A stretch of 64,000 bases of DNA from Thiocapsa marina 5811 (GTDB lineage Bacteria > Pseudomonadota > Gammaproteobacteria > Chromatiales > Chromatiaceae). The notes under the pieces are model-generated. The model saw only the letters and a list, made by a program, of their open reading frames with translations, had not been told where the DNA came from and made no database searches. Made by a program: the position numbers and the translations under genes. Below, one piece after another: positions 53,855 to 62,787 of the stretch. The DNA is taken from positions 1-64,000 of the forward strand of contig NZ_AFWV01000004.1 of NCBI RefSeq assembly GCF_000223985.1. The letters run 5' to 3'. Position 1 is the first letter of the stretch, and each line of letters opens with the position of its first letter.

Positions 53855-54252
53855 GGCCTACCTCGCTTGCTATCGTGTCGTGCCATCAGGTTGCCATTAT
53901 AGGTCGTATTCCCGGATCGGCAGGGTCTGCACCGACCTATCAACCCGGCCCAAGGCGCGATCCGCTTGGGACAACAGCGGTTTAAGCCCGCCTTGGAGGC
54001 GTGAGGGCCGGCCCGCTCGCAGGGGCTTTTGAGTGCTCTCGATCACGATTTCGGCTCCGTTGCGCATGGCCCGGCTCGTAGTCCATGTTGAACGCCGCGT
54101 TTAACATGGAGCGCAGGCGGGCCCATGCTAAACGCTGGCAGGCATATGGGGGGTGCAGGTGCGCCTCGCGCTGGGCGATCCGGGGCGCGACGGCCGCGGT
54201 TTGGGCGTCGAGCCCGGCGGGGCCTGTCCAGGCCAGACGCTCATCGCGTCTG
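53855..54252. other. 398-bp intergenic region in the island
   Basis: Separates the antitoxin from hsdM. It contains a stem-loop TCCATGTT-N13-AACATGGA (about 54087–54115) that could be an operator or terminator. No gene is supported. Confidence 0.45.
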
Positions 54253-55330
54253 TCACCCGACGATCTCGCTTAAGAGCCCCTCGGTCTCCCGTTCCAGCGC
54301 CAGGATATCGGCGCGGATCTCCTCCAGGGTGCCCAGGGGCTTGGGCTTGTAGAAGTCGCGGGTGAAGCTGATCTCGTAGCCGATCTTGACGCTGTCCGGG
54401 ACGTACCAGGCATCCGGGGCGTGGGGCAGGACCTCGCGGCGGAGGAAGGCGACGATGCCCCCGTCCTCCAGCAGCGGCACCTGCTCGGTATCGCGCAGGT
54501 CGGTGTCGGGTTCGTACTCCAACACGACGGGCTTGCCGCCGATGGTGGCGGCGAACAGGCCGCGCAGAGGGTCCGCAACCGCGCCCTTCTTGTGGATCTT
54601 TTTGATGACCGGCGGCGCGTCCTCCGCTCGTTCGGCGGTCTCCTTCAGCGCTTTAATCTCCTTGGGGGTGTAGGCCCGATCCGGGTCGATTCCCCCGAGG
54701 CGCAGCGGGCGCTCGACCGTGACCTTCCAGTAGCCGAGGGCGGCGTTGGGGAAGATCTTGGACTGCTCGGTCTCCTCGAAGGCGAGGAAGGTGTCGCAGA
54801 TCCGCTGGATGTCCGCGTCGGCCAGCTCGCAGTTCTTCTTGCCGAGGTTCTTGCGCAGCGGCTTGCACCACAGGGTGGCGTCGATGAGCTGGACGCGGCC
54901 TTTGCGATGCTCGGGCTTGCGGCTGCCGAGCGGTGTCGAGCGCTTCATCTTGCTCAGCAGGTTGACCAGGAAGAGCATCTGGCCGTCGCTCGAGCGGGTG
55001 ATCAGGGAATACTCGGGGTCCGCGGCGTGCTCGATGACGAAACGCGGGTCCTTGATGTCGCCCTTGCCGCCGAGGCGCTCCAGGTCGCTCTTCCAGCTCT
55101 TGCCGTAGGGCGGATTGGAGAGCATGAAATCGAACTCGCGCGACGGGAAGGCGTCGTTGGCCAGCGTCGAGTGCTCGGGTCCGCCGACCAGGTTGTCGGC
55201 CGCCTCGTTGTTCTCCTCGTTGAAGTGCCGCACCAGCTCCTCGAAGACGGTACCCATGCCGTGGTTGTCCAGCCCCGGGTGCTTCACCGAGCCGTCGCCG
55301 TTGAGAACCGGTTTGGGGCTCAGATGGATG
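54253..55330 (-). pseudogene. hsdM: Type I modification methylase HsdM, truncated and internally deleted
   Basis: The frame enters at CIHLSPKPVLNGDG, which corresponds to an internal part of normal HsdM. The first 100 or more residues are absent because the sequence meets lutA. After HGMGTVFEELVRHFNEENNE the protein jumps at about 55206 to AADNLVGGPEHSTLANDAF, skipping about 75 residues that carry SAM motif I and the GEHWTPRD region. The catalytic NPPY motif is present (MLSNPPYGKSWKSDL), and the C-terminal part (FPNAALGYWKVTVERPLRL; SFTRDFYKPKPLGTLEEI) is intact. It cannot bind SAM normally. Confidence 0.85.
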
Positions 55331-55334
55331 CACC

Positions 55335-56111
55335 TCAACCTCGCCCGTCCCCGATGCCTGGCCCGTCCGTCAACCCGGCCAGTACCTCTGCAACATGAAA
55401 GACCCGGATCGGCGAGCCGATCCGGGTCAGCCGCCCGGTGATGTTCATTAGACAGCCCAGATCGCCGCCGATCAGCGTATCGGCCCCGGTGGCGAGGATG
55501 TTGCGGATCTTGTCGTCGACGATCTTGACCGAGATCTCGGGATATCCGACGCAGAAGGTCCCGCCGAACCCGCAGCAGACCTCGCTGTCGGTCATCTCGC
55601 GCAGGGTGAGCCCCTCCACACCGGCGAGCAGTTGTCGCGGCTGACCTTTGATGCCGAGTCCGCGCAGGCCGGAGCAGGAGTCGTGGTAGGTCGCGACGGC
55701 GTCGAGTCGGGCCGTCACCTGTGTGATGCCGAGCACGTCGACCAGAAATGACGTCAGCTCCCGGCTTTTTGCCGCAACGGCCTCGGCGCGGTCTCGCCAG
55801 TCGCGGTCCGCGGCGAAAAGGACGGGGTAGTCGTGCCGGATGGTGGCCATGCAGGAGCCTGAGGGGCCGACGAGATAGTCGTAGTCCTCGAAGGTGGCGA
55901 TCACCTGTTTGGCGAGCGCTCGCGCGGCGTCGTTGTCGCCCGAGTTGTAGCCCGGCTGTCCGCAGCAGGTCTGGCTTTGCGGCACGCCGACGATGCAGCC
56001 TGCGTCCTCGAGAAGCTTCGCGGCGGCAAAGCCGATGTTCGGCCGGAAGAGGTTCATGAGACAGGTTGCGAACAGGCCGACACGCGGGGATCTCGTCGGG
56101 GAATCGGTCAT
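55335..56111 (-). CDS. lutA: Lactate utilisation protein A (CCG-domain)
   Basis: A 258-residue protein with two CCG cysteine-rich domains: FATCLMNLFRPN with SQTCCGQPGYNSGD, and the second YHDSCSGLRGLGIKGQ with SEVCCGFGGTFCV. These domains hold iron–sulfur clusters in LutA/GlpC/HdrB-like proteins. The end (RVFHVAEVLAG) is at the usual place, so the protein is complete. Its partners lutB and lutC lie 6.3 kb downstream in the same direction behind the restriction island. Confidence 0.94.
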   Translation of the reverse strand: MTDSPTRSPRVGLFATCLMNLFRPNIGFAAAKLLEDAGCIVGVPQSQTCCGQPGYNSGDNDAARALAKQVIATFEDYDYLVGPSGSCMATIRHDYPVLFAADRDWRDRAEAVAAKSRELTSFLVDVLGITQVTARLDAVATYHDSCSGLRGLGIKGQPRQLLAGVEGLTLREMTDSEVCCGFGGTFCVGYPEISVKIVDDKIRNILATGADTLIGGDLGCLMNITGRLTRIGSPIRVFHVAEVLAGLTDGPGIGDGRG

Positions 56112-56239
56112 CGAAAAGGGCTCCGGTGGGTCTGGACCCGGGTCGTGGTCGGTGTCGATCCGGAATCGTAAAGCTTGATCGAGGGCGGGCCGCGTCGTCG
56201 ACGGATCCGTCGAGACCGAGGCCGGCTCTTCGGGCTATG

Positions 56240-56330
56240 CTATACGGAGTGCACCAGGGTTTTTCGCACCGCAGGCCCGGCCTGCGCGGGGCGTGCAATG
56301 CGGCGAAAAACCCACGTGCGCTCGGTATAG
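56240..56330. repeat. 91-bp foldback hairpin upstream of pilT
   Basis: Outer ends CTATAC and GTATAG and the inner perfect 11-bp pair GGGTTTTTCGC (56257–56267) and GCGAAAAACCC (56303–56313) give a long stem-loop. Immediately after it, CCGGACGCGGTTTAA (56342 onward) is a half copy of palindromic family A. The hairpin ends 39 bp before the pilT start codon. Confidence 0.8.
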
Positions 56331-56369
56331 ATCATGTCATGCCGGACGCGGTTTAATCGGGAGTGATTC

Positions 56370-57407
56370 GTGGATATCGCCGAACTGCTGGCTTTCAGCG
56401 TCAAGAACAACGCCTCGGACCTCCATCTATCGGCCGGCCTGCCGCCGATGATCCGCGTCGACGGCGACATGCGCCGCATCAATGTCCCGCCGCTCGAGCA
56501 TCGTTCGGTGCACTCGCTTGTTTACGACATCATGAACGACAAGCAGCGCAAGGACTACGAGGAGTTTCTGGAAACGGACTTCTCGTTCGAGATTCCGGGT
56601 CTGGCCCGGTTCCGCGTCAACGCCTTCAACCAGAAGCGCGGTGCCGGTGCGGTTTTTCGGACCATTCCGTCCAAGGTTCTGTCGCTCGAAGAGCTCAACG
56701 CGCCCGAGAGCTTCAAGGAGATCGTGAGTGTCCCGCGCGGTCTCATCCTGGTGACCGGGCCGACCGGCTCGGGCAAGTCAACGACCCTCGCCGCGATGGT
56801 CGACTATCTCAACGAGACCGAGTACGCGCACATCCTCACCATCGAGGACCCGATCGAGTTCGTGCACACCAGCAAGAAATGCCTGGTCAACCAGCGCGAG
56901 GTTCATCGCGACACGCTCGGCTTCAGCGAGGCGTTGCGCTCCGCCTTGCGTCAGGATCCGGACATCATCCTGGTCGGCGAGATGCGTGACCTCGAGACCA
57001 TTCGGCTGGCCATGACTGCGGCGGAGACCGGTCATCTGGTCTTCGGGACGCTGCACACCACCTCGGCGGCCAAGACCATCGACCGCATCATCGACGTCTT
57101 TCCCGCGGCGGAGAAGGAGATGATCCGTGCGATGCTCTCGGAGTCTCTGCGCTCGGTCATCGCGCAGACGCTGTTGAAGCGCGTCGGCGGCGGGCGGGTT
57201 GCCGCGCACGAGATCATGATCGGCACCCCGGCCATCCGTAACCTGATCCGCGAGGCGAAGGTGGCTCAGATGTATTCGGCGATCCAGACCGGGCAAGCGC
57301 ACGGCATGCAGACCCTGGATCAGAACCTCAAGGAGCTGGTCCAACAAGGCTTGGTGTCGCGCAAGGATGCGCGGATGAAGGCTCAAAACAAGGATGGCTT
57401 TACGTGA
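56370..57407 (+). CDS. pilT: Type IV pilus retraction ATPase PilT
   Basis: 345 residues from a GTG (MDIAELLAFSVKNNASDLHL). Walker A is GPTGSGKSTTLAAM near residue 135, the Asp box RQDPDIILVGEMRD, the His box TGHLVFGTLHT, and the AIRNLIRE retraction motif in TPAIRNLIREAK. It powers pilus retraction for twitching motility. It is followed at 159 bp by pilU, the usual pair. Confidence 0.96.
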   Translation: MDIAELLAFSVKNNASDLHLSAGLPPMIRVDGDMRRINVPPLEHRSVHSLVYDIMNDKQRKDYEEFLETDFSFEIPGLARFRVNAFNQKRGAGAVFRTIPSKVLSLEELNAPESFKEIVSVPRGLILVTGPTGSGKSTTLAAMVDYLNETEYAHILTIEDPIEFVHTSKKCLVNQREVHRDTLGFSEALRSALRQDPDIILVGEMRDLETIRLAMTAAETGHLVFGTLHTTSAAKTIDRIIDVFPAAEKEMIRAMLSESLRSVIAQTLLKRVGGGRVAAHEIMIGTPAIRNLIREAKVAQMYSAIQTGQAHGMQTLDQNLKELVQQGLVSRKDARMKAQNKDGFT

Positions 57408-57566
57408 TCCCGCCCCGCCGAAGTCTGCCGGATCGAGCGCTGCCCGAGGGCGCGATCCTGCACGATGCCGATTTCGGCGTTTGTCGATCTTCTGCAAGAT
57501 CGTAGCTCCGGCCGAGGATGGATGGCTGCCGCCGGTGTGCGTCTTTCTTGACTAACGAGGTCTCGT

Positions 57567-58724
57567 ATGGACCTGAATCGTGCGATCGAACAACTGCTGT
57601 GCATGGTGGTCGAGCGCAAGGCGTCCGACCTCTTCATCACCGCGGGCTGGCCGCCCAGCGTCAAGATCGACGGGGCTATCTATCCCGCCACGAAGCATCC
57701 CTTGTCGGCCGAGCAAGCACACGACATGGTGGTCGGTCTCATGAACGATCGCCAACGCGAGGAGTTTCAGGCGACCAAGGAGTGTCAGTTCGCGATCGAT
57801 CGCCCGCATCTGGGGCGGTTCCGTGTCAGCGCATTCGTCCAGCGCGAGGCGACCGGGATGGTCCTGCGCCGGATCGAGACCGATATTCCGACCATCGAGG
57901 CGCTCAAGCTCCCCTCGATCCTGCGCGAGCTGGCCCTGACCAAGCGCGGCATGGTGATCTTCGTCGGCGGCACCGGGACGGGTAAATCGACCTCGCTCGC
58001 CGCGCTGGTGGGGTATCGCAACCAGCACAGCTCGGGCCACATCATCACGGTCGAGGACCCGATCGAGTTCGTCCACGAGCATCACGGCTGCATCATCACG
58101 CAGCGCGAGGTCGGCGTGGATACCGAGTCCTACGAGGTTGCGCTCAAGAACACCCTGCGGCAGGCCCCGGATGTCATCCTGATCGGCGAGATCCGCACGC
58201 GCGCCACCATGGAATACGCCATCGCGTTCGCCGAGACCGGCCATCTCGTCTTGGCGACCCTGCACGCGAACAACGCCAACCAGGCGCTGGACCGGATCAT
58301 CAGCTTCTTTCCGGACGACTCGCGCAACCAGCTTCTGCTCGATCTCTCGCTGAATCTCAAGGCCGTCGTGGCGCAACAGCTCGCCCCGCGCAAGAGCGGT
58401 CAGGGCCGCCGGGCCGTCGTGGAGATCCTGTTGAACACGCCGTTGGCTTCAGATCTCATCCGCAAGGGCGAGGTGCACAAGCTCAAAGAGCTGATGAAGA
58501 AGTCCAGCGAGCAGGGCATGATCACCTTCGATCAGGCCCTCTTCAATCTCTATCGAGAGGGCGAGATCAGCTACGAGGATGCGCTGCGCTACGCCGACTC
58601 GGCCAACGAGGTGCGGCTTGTCATCAAGCTCCAAGGCGGTGCCGCGCAGCGCGAGGCGACCGATCGATTGATCGACGAGGTGTCCCTCGTGCACGACACC
58701 GAGTACCGCGGGCGGCGACCCTGA
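57567..58724 (+). CDS. pilU: PilT-dependent retraction ATPase PilU
   Basis: 385 residues starting LNRAIEQLLCMVVERKASDL. Walker A is GGTGTGKSTSLAAL, with the Asp box RQAPDVILIGEIRT and the His box TGHLVLATLHANNA. PilU hydrolyses ATP only with PilT and boosts retraction force. The order pilT–pilU is canonical. Confidence 0.96.
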   Translation: MDLNRAIEQLLCMVVERKASDLFITAGWPPSVKIDGAIYPATKHPLSAEQAHDMVVGLMNDRQREEFQATKECQFAIDRPHLGRFRVSAFVQREATGMVLRRIETDIPTIEALKLPSILRELALTKRGMVIFVGGTGTGKSTSLAALVGYRNQHSSGHIITVEDPIEFVHEHHGCIITQREVGVDTESYEVALKNTLRQAPDVILIGEIRTRATMEYAIAFAETGHLVLATLHANNANQALDRIISFFPDDSRNQLLLDLSLNLKAVVAQQLAPRKSGQGRRAVVEILLNTPLASDLIRKGEVHKLKELMKKSSEQGMITFDQALFNLYREGEISYEDALRYADSANEVRLVIKLQGGAAQREATDRLIDEVSLVHDTEYRGRRP

Positions 58725-58801
58725 TCCGAGCATCCCCGGTGTCCCCGACTCGGTGTCCCCGAGCCGGTCTCCGCAACCGTTCGCCGAGAGCCTATCGCAT
58801 C

Positions 58802-59707
58802 ATGCCCAAACCGACCGAACGCGATCACGCCGCCTTACCGACCGCCCGCGAGGATGCCGCACGGGCCGCCGAGACCAGCTCGACGCCCCAGACGCGCTCC
58901 GCGGCCTACCGTCTGGCCTACACGGACGTCGATTTTTTGATGCGCGACGAGGCCCGGCCGCTGCGCCTGCAGCTCGAGCTGCTCAAGCCCGAGCTGGAGC
59001 TGCAGGATCAGCGGGTCGAGTCGACCATCGTGGTCTTCGGCAGTGCTCGGATTCCCGATCCCGAGACGGCTGCGCAGAACCTGGTGGATGCCGAGCGGGT
59101 GTGGGCTGGCGCGCCGGCGGACGCGCAGGCCCAAGCCGCGGTCGAGCGCTGTCGGCGGGCGCTCGATCGCTCGCACTACTATGCGGAGGCGAGGCGTTTC
59201 GCGCGCATCGTCTCCGAGCAGGAGCAGGACGCGGAGTCGCGCTGCTTTGTGATCGTCACGGGTGGCGGGCCCGGCATCATGGAGGCCGCCAATCGCGGCG
59301 CCGCCGACGTCGATGCGGTCTCGATCGGACTCAGCATCACGCTCCCGCACGAGCAGGCTCCGAACCCCTACATCACCCCGGAGCTGTCGTTCCAGTTTCA
59401 CTACTTCGCCCTGCGAAAGATGCATTTCCTGCTGCGTGCGAAGGCGTTGGTGGTCTTTCCGGGCGGTTTCGGCACCTTCGACGAGCTCTTCGAGACGCTC
59501 TGCTTGATTCAGACGAAGAAGATCCGACCCATGCCGGTGATGCTCTTCGGGCGGGCGTTCTGGGAGCGCGTCATCGACTTCGAGGCGTTGGTCGATGAAG
59601 GGGTGATCGGTCGCGACGACCTCGCCCTCTTCAGTTTCGTCGAGACCGCGGAGGATGCCTGGTCACGGATCTGTGCGCATTACGACGGGTTGGTCTGCGA
59701 ATCCTGA
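58802..59707 (+). CDS. LOG family protein (TIGR00730-like)
   Basis: The start at 58802 gives a 301-residue protein with the LOG signature: FVIVTGGGPGIMEAANRGAA (nucleotide-binding PGIMxAxxRG type) and LVVFPGGFGTFDELFETL (PGGxGTxxE). Such proteins hydrolyse nucleoside monophosphates to release cytokinin-like bases or ribose-5-phosphate. The N-terminal 90 residues are an extension seen in longer bacterial members. It lies 77 bp after pilU and may be read through. Confidence 0.9.
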   Translation: MPKPTERDHAALPTAREDAARAAETSSTPQTRSAAYRLAYTDVDFLMRDEARPLRLQLELLKPELELQDQRVESTIVVFGSARIPDPETAAQNLVDAERVWAGAPADAQAQAAVERCRRALDRSHYYAEARRFARIVSEQEQDAESRCFVIVTGGGPGIMEAANRGAADVDAVSIGLSITLPHEQAPNPYITPELSFQFHYFALRKMHFLLRAKALVVFPGGFGTFDELFETLCLIQTKKIRPMPVMLFGRAFWERVIDFEALVDEGVIGRDDLALFSFVETAEDAWSRICAHYDGLVCES

Positions 59708-59720
59708 TCGGGATCCCCGA

Positions 59721-61991
59721 GTGACTCGCCCCGCCGGCCCGACCATCGGTCGCACCGTGCGCGAGACCGGGTCGACTCTCGGTGGCCTCGCGGTCGTGGT
59801 CGCGGCTCTCCAATGGGGGAATGCGTTCGCGCAGGGGCTCCCGACGGTGGAGTCCGATGCGGAGACTATCGAGCTGGCCCCTTTGGTCGTGACCGCGACA
59901 CGCTCGGGCGAGAGTACCTTCGACCTGCCGGTCGCCATCGATGTCCTGGACAAGGCGATCATCCAGGATCAAAAGCCGATGGTGCTGATCTCCGAGGATC
60001 TGCCGCGCGTCCCCGGAACAGTGGTGACCAACCGCGGGACCTACGCGCAGGAAGAGCAGATCATGATCCGCGGTTTCGGCGGGCGTGCCCAGTTCGGGAC
60101 ACGCGGGGTCAAGCTGATCGCAGACGGCATCCCCGCGAGCACGCCTGACGGACAAGGCGGACCCGGGCTCTTCGATCTGGGCTCGGCGCGGTCCATCGAG
60201 GTGATGCGCGGCGGTTTCTCCGCCCTCTACGGCAACCACTCCGGCGGCGTCGTGCAGGTCTTCACCGAGGACGGTCCGCCCGAGCCGACCCTGTCGGTCC
60301 GTCTGATGGGCGGCAGCGACTCCACCTGGATCGCCGGGACCAAGCTCGGCGGCCAGACGGGGCGTCTCAACTATGTCGTCGATCTCTCCCGCGCGCAGAC
60401 CGACGGCTACCGCGACTGGAGTCGAGCCACCAAGGAGCAGGCCAACAGCAAGCTCGGGATCGCGCTCGACGGCGGCGGTACCCTCAGCCTGATCGTCAAC
60501 GCCTTGAATCTGCCCGAGGCCAGGGATCCGCTCGGCCTGACGGCGGAGGAGGTCAAGCGCGATCGCCGCCAGGCCGCGCCTGCGGCACGGACCTTTCAAA
60601 CAGGGCGCACGCTCGACAACCTCCAGGGCGGTGTCGTCCTGGATCAGCCGATCGGTGCTGCGGACGATCTGCGCGTGATGGCCTACACCGGGACACGCGG
60701 CAACGAGCAGTACCTCGCCATCCCGCTCGCCAACCAGAATGCGATCACGGCCTCGGGCGGCGTGAGCGCATTCGATCGCCGTTTCGCCGGCGGAAATCTA
60801 CTCTGGACCCGTTCGACGACGTTCGCCGACGGCCCCCTGACGTTGATCTTTGGCGGGGAATACGACCGGTCGGCGGAGGCGCGCAAGGGCTATCTCAACG
60901 ACTTGGGCGAGCGTGCCGCGCTCAAGCGGGACGCAGACAATACCGTAGACAGTTGGGGCACCTTCGTGCAAGGCACCTGGGGTTTCGCGCCCCGCTGGAG
61001 TCTGGACTTGGGCTTGCGCTACACCGAGGTCCGTTTCGACTCCGACGACGGCTTCATCTGCACACCCGATCGGGTGACCGCACCCGGCACACGGCCAGGC
61101 ACCTGCAGCGGCTCGACCGTCCCGATCACGGCCACCAACCTCAACCCCGACGACAGCGGCAGCCGGACCTACGGTGCCTGGACGCCGGCCCTGGGTCTTC
61201 TCTACAACCTGACGCCATCGATCAATCTCTACGCCAACCTCGGCAAGACCTTCGAGACGCCGACCTTCATCGAGCTGGCCTACCGTCCCGACGGCGGCGC
61301 GGGGCTGAACCTGGGTCTGGATCCCGCCGTGAGCCGGCATTACGAGATCGGCGCCAAGGTTTTACTCGGATCGGATGCCCGCCTGAACCTCGCGCTCTTC
61401 CAGATCGACACGGACGACGAGCTGACCGTGGCGACCAACGGGGGCGGACGTGCAACCTATCGGAATGCGCCCGCGTCGCGTCGCCGAGGTGTGGAGCTGC
61501 TGCTGGAGTCACCCCTCGGTCGGGGCTTCGCCGGCTCTCTGGCGGCGACCTACCTGGAGAGCGAATTCACCGAGAGCTTCGCGGCCTGCGCGGGCATCCC
61601 CTGCCGCACCGTTGCGCCGACCCTCAATGTGACGACCGTCGAGGCGGGCAACCGCATCCCGGGCGTTCCCGCGTTCACGCTCTTCGGCGAGCTCTCCTAC
61701 GCCTACGAGCCCCTGGGGTTCGAGGCCGCGATCAGCCTTTACGGTCAGGACAAGGTCTATGTGAACGACCGCAACAGCGAGACGGCGCCTGCCTATTGGC
61801 TCGCCAACCTCCGCGGCGGCTTTACGCAGGATCTGGGCGGACTCAGGCTCTCGCAGTTCCTGCGCATCGACAATCTGCTGGACGAGCCCTACATCTCCGC
61901 CGTCAGCGTGAACGCCTCAAACGGCCGGTTCTATGCGCCGGGCCCCGGCACCAATTACCTGATCGGCATCACCGCGAGCTACAGCTTCTGA
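59721..61991 (+). CDS. TonB-dependent outer-membrane receptor
   Basis: 756 residues from a GTG 13 bp after the LOG stop. A signal peptide (LAVVVAALQWGNAFAQG) is followed by a TonB box-like segment (APLVVTATRSGEST), a plug domain (EQIMIRGFGGRAQFGTRGV; IEVMRGGFSALYGNHSGG) and a 22-strand barrel ending in YSF. Strands such as NLYANLGKTFETPTFIELAY and RRGVELLLESPLGRGFAGSL are typical. It imports an iron chelate or other large solute; the ligand cannot be told. No ABC or TonB genes flank it. Confidence 0.93.
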   Translation: MTRPAGPTIGRTVRETGSTLGGLAVVVAALQWGNAFAQGLPTVESDAETIELAPLVVTATRSGESTFDLPVAIDVLDKAIIQDQKPMVLISEDLPRVPGTVVTNRGTYAQEEQIMIRGFGGRAQFGTRGVKLIADGIPASTPDGQGGPGLFDLGSARSIEVMRGGFSALYGNHSGGVVQVFTEDGPPEPTLSVRLMGGSDSTWIAGTKLGGQTGRLNYVVDLSRAQTDGYRDWSRATKEQANSKLGIALDGGGTLSLIVNALNLPEARDPLGLTAEEVKRDRRQAAPAARTFQTGRTLDNLQGGVVLDQPIGAADDLRVMAYTGTRGNEQYLAIPLANQNAITASGGVSAFDRRFAGGNLLWTRSTTFADGPLTLIFGGEYDRSAEARKGYLNDLGERAALKRDADNTVDSWGTFVQGTWGFAPRWSLDLGLRYTEVRFDSDDGFICTPDRVTAPGTRPGTCSGSTVPITATNLNPDDSGSRTYGAWTPALGLLYNLTPSINLYANLGKTFETPTFIELAYRPDGGAGLNLGLDPAVSRHYEIGAKVLLGSDARLNLALFQIDTDDELTVATNGGGRATYRNAPASRRRGVELLLESPLGRGFAGSLAATYLESEFTESFAACAGIPCRTVAPTLNVTTVEAGNRIPGVPAFTLFGELSYAYEPLGFEAAISLYGQDKVYVNDRNSETAPAYWLANLRGGFTQDLGGLRLSQFLRIDNLLDEPYISAVSVNASNGRFYAPGPGTNYLIGITASYSF

Positions 61992-62016
61992 GTCATTGCG
62001 CAGGGCAAGCCGCCCG

Positions 62017-62769
62017 TCACGCCGCCCCGAGCCTCTCCAAGAGGGTCTGCACGGCGTGCAGGACGTGCCCGGCGATCAGGGTGATGAAGTCGGTTTTGTC
62101 GGCCTCCAGGTTGGCCTTCTCCAGGGCATCGTAGTAAGCGCGACGGCTTTCGGTGTCGCCGGGGATATTGGCGATGCAGTAGCCGTCGGCCAGCAGGCCC
62201 AGGTTCATGACCAATCGCGCCGTTCGGCCATTGCCGTCGAGAAATGGATGGATCGTCACGAGCCGCTCGTGGGCCTCGGCGGCGCGCACCACTGGATGCA
62301 GGTCCAAGGATTGGTCGGTAAGCCACCGCCCGTAGTCCTCCATCAGCTTGGGCACGGCCCAAGGCTGCGGCGGCAGATGGCGGCTACCGGAGATCATCAC
62401 CGGCAGGTTGCGGTAGCGTCCGGCGTTGTCGCGGTCGATGCCGCGCAGCACCAGCGCATGAATGTTGCGCACCTCCGCTTCATTCAGCGCCGCGCCGCGG
62501 GCTGCCAGCTGGCGGATATAGAGGATGGCCTCGTAATGGTTGATCGCCTCGAGATGCTCGCGAAGGGGTTTGCCGCCGATCGTGAGGCCCTTGTTGACCA
62601 CCAGATCGGTCTCGCGCAGGGTGAGGGTGCTGCCCTCGATACGGTTGCTTTCGTAGGTGTACTCGATATCCAGCGCCTGTTGCAGTTGTGCGCTGGTCAG
62701 TGGCCGAGCGGCATCGAGCCGGGTCTTCAGACCGTCGATCTGCTTGAGTAGGGTCTCGAGGTCAGCCAT
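62017..62769 (-). CDS. Fic-domain AMP-transferase with built-in inhibitory motif
   Basis: 250 residues with a complete Fic catalytic motif HPFLDGNGRTAR near residue 175 and the flap region upstream (NLPVMISGSRHLPP). An N-terminal SNRIEG in YTYESNRIEGSTLTL matches the (S/T)xxxE(G/N) autoinhibitory helix of class II Fic proteins, so the enzyme should be silent until relieved. Targets are unknown. It lies 18 bp downstream of the polyphosphate kinase gene in the same direction. Confidence 0.91.
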   Translation of the reverse strand: MADLETLLKQIDGLKTRLDAARPLTSAQLQQALDIEYTYESNRIEGSTLTLRETDLVVNKGLTIGGKPLREHLEAINHYEAILYIRQLAARGAALNEAEVRNIHALVLRGIDRDNAGRYRNLPVMISGSRHLPPQPWAVPKLMEDYGRWLTDQSLDLHPVVRAAEAHERLVTIHPFLDGNGRTARLVMNLGLLADGYCIANIPGDTESRRAYYDALEKANLEADKTDFITLIAGHVLHAVQTLLERLGAA

Positions 62770-62787
62770 CGTCGTGGTCTCGGTGTA

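Noticed and set aside
55335-56298. Extending hsdM upstream to 56298 in the same open frame
   Set aside because: That part is a different frame of the well-supported lutA gene, and its translation has no HsdM similarity.
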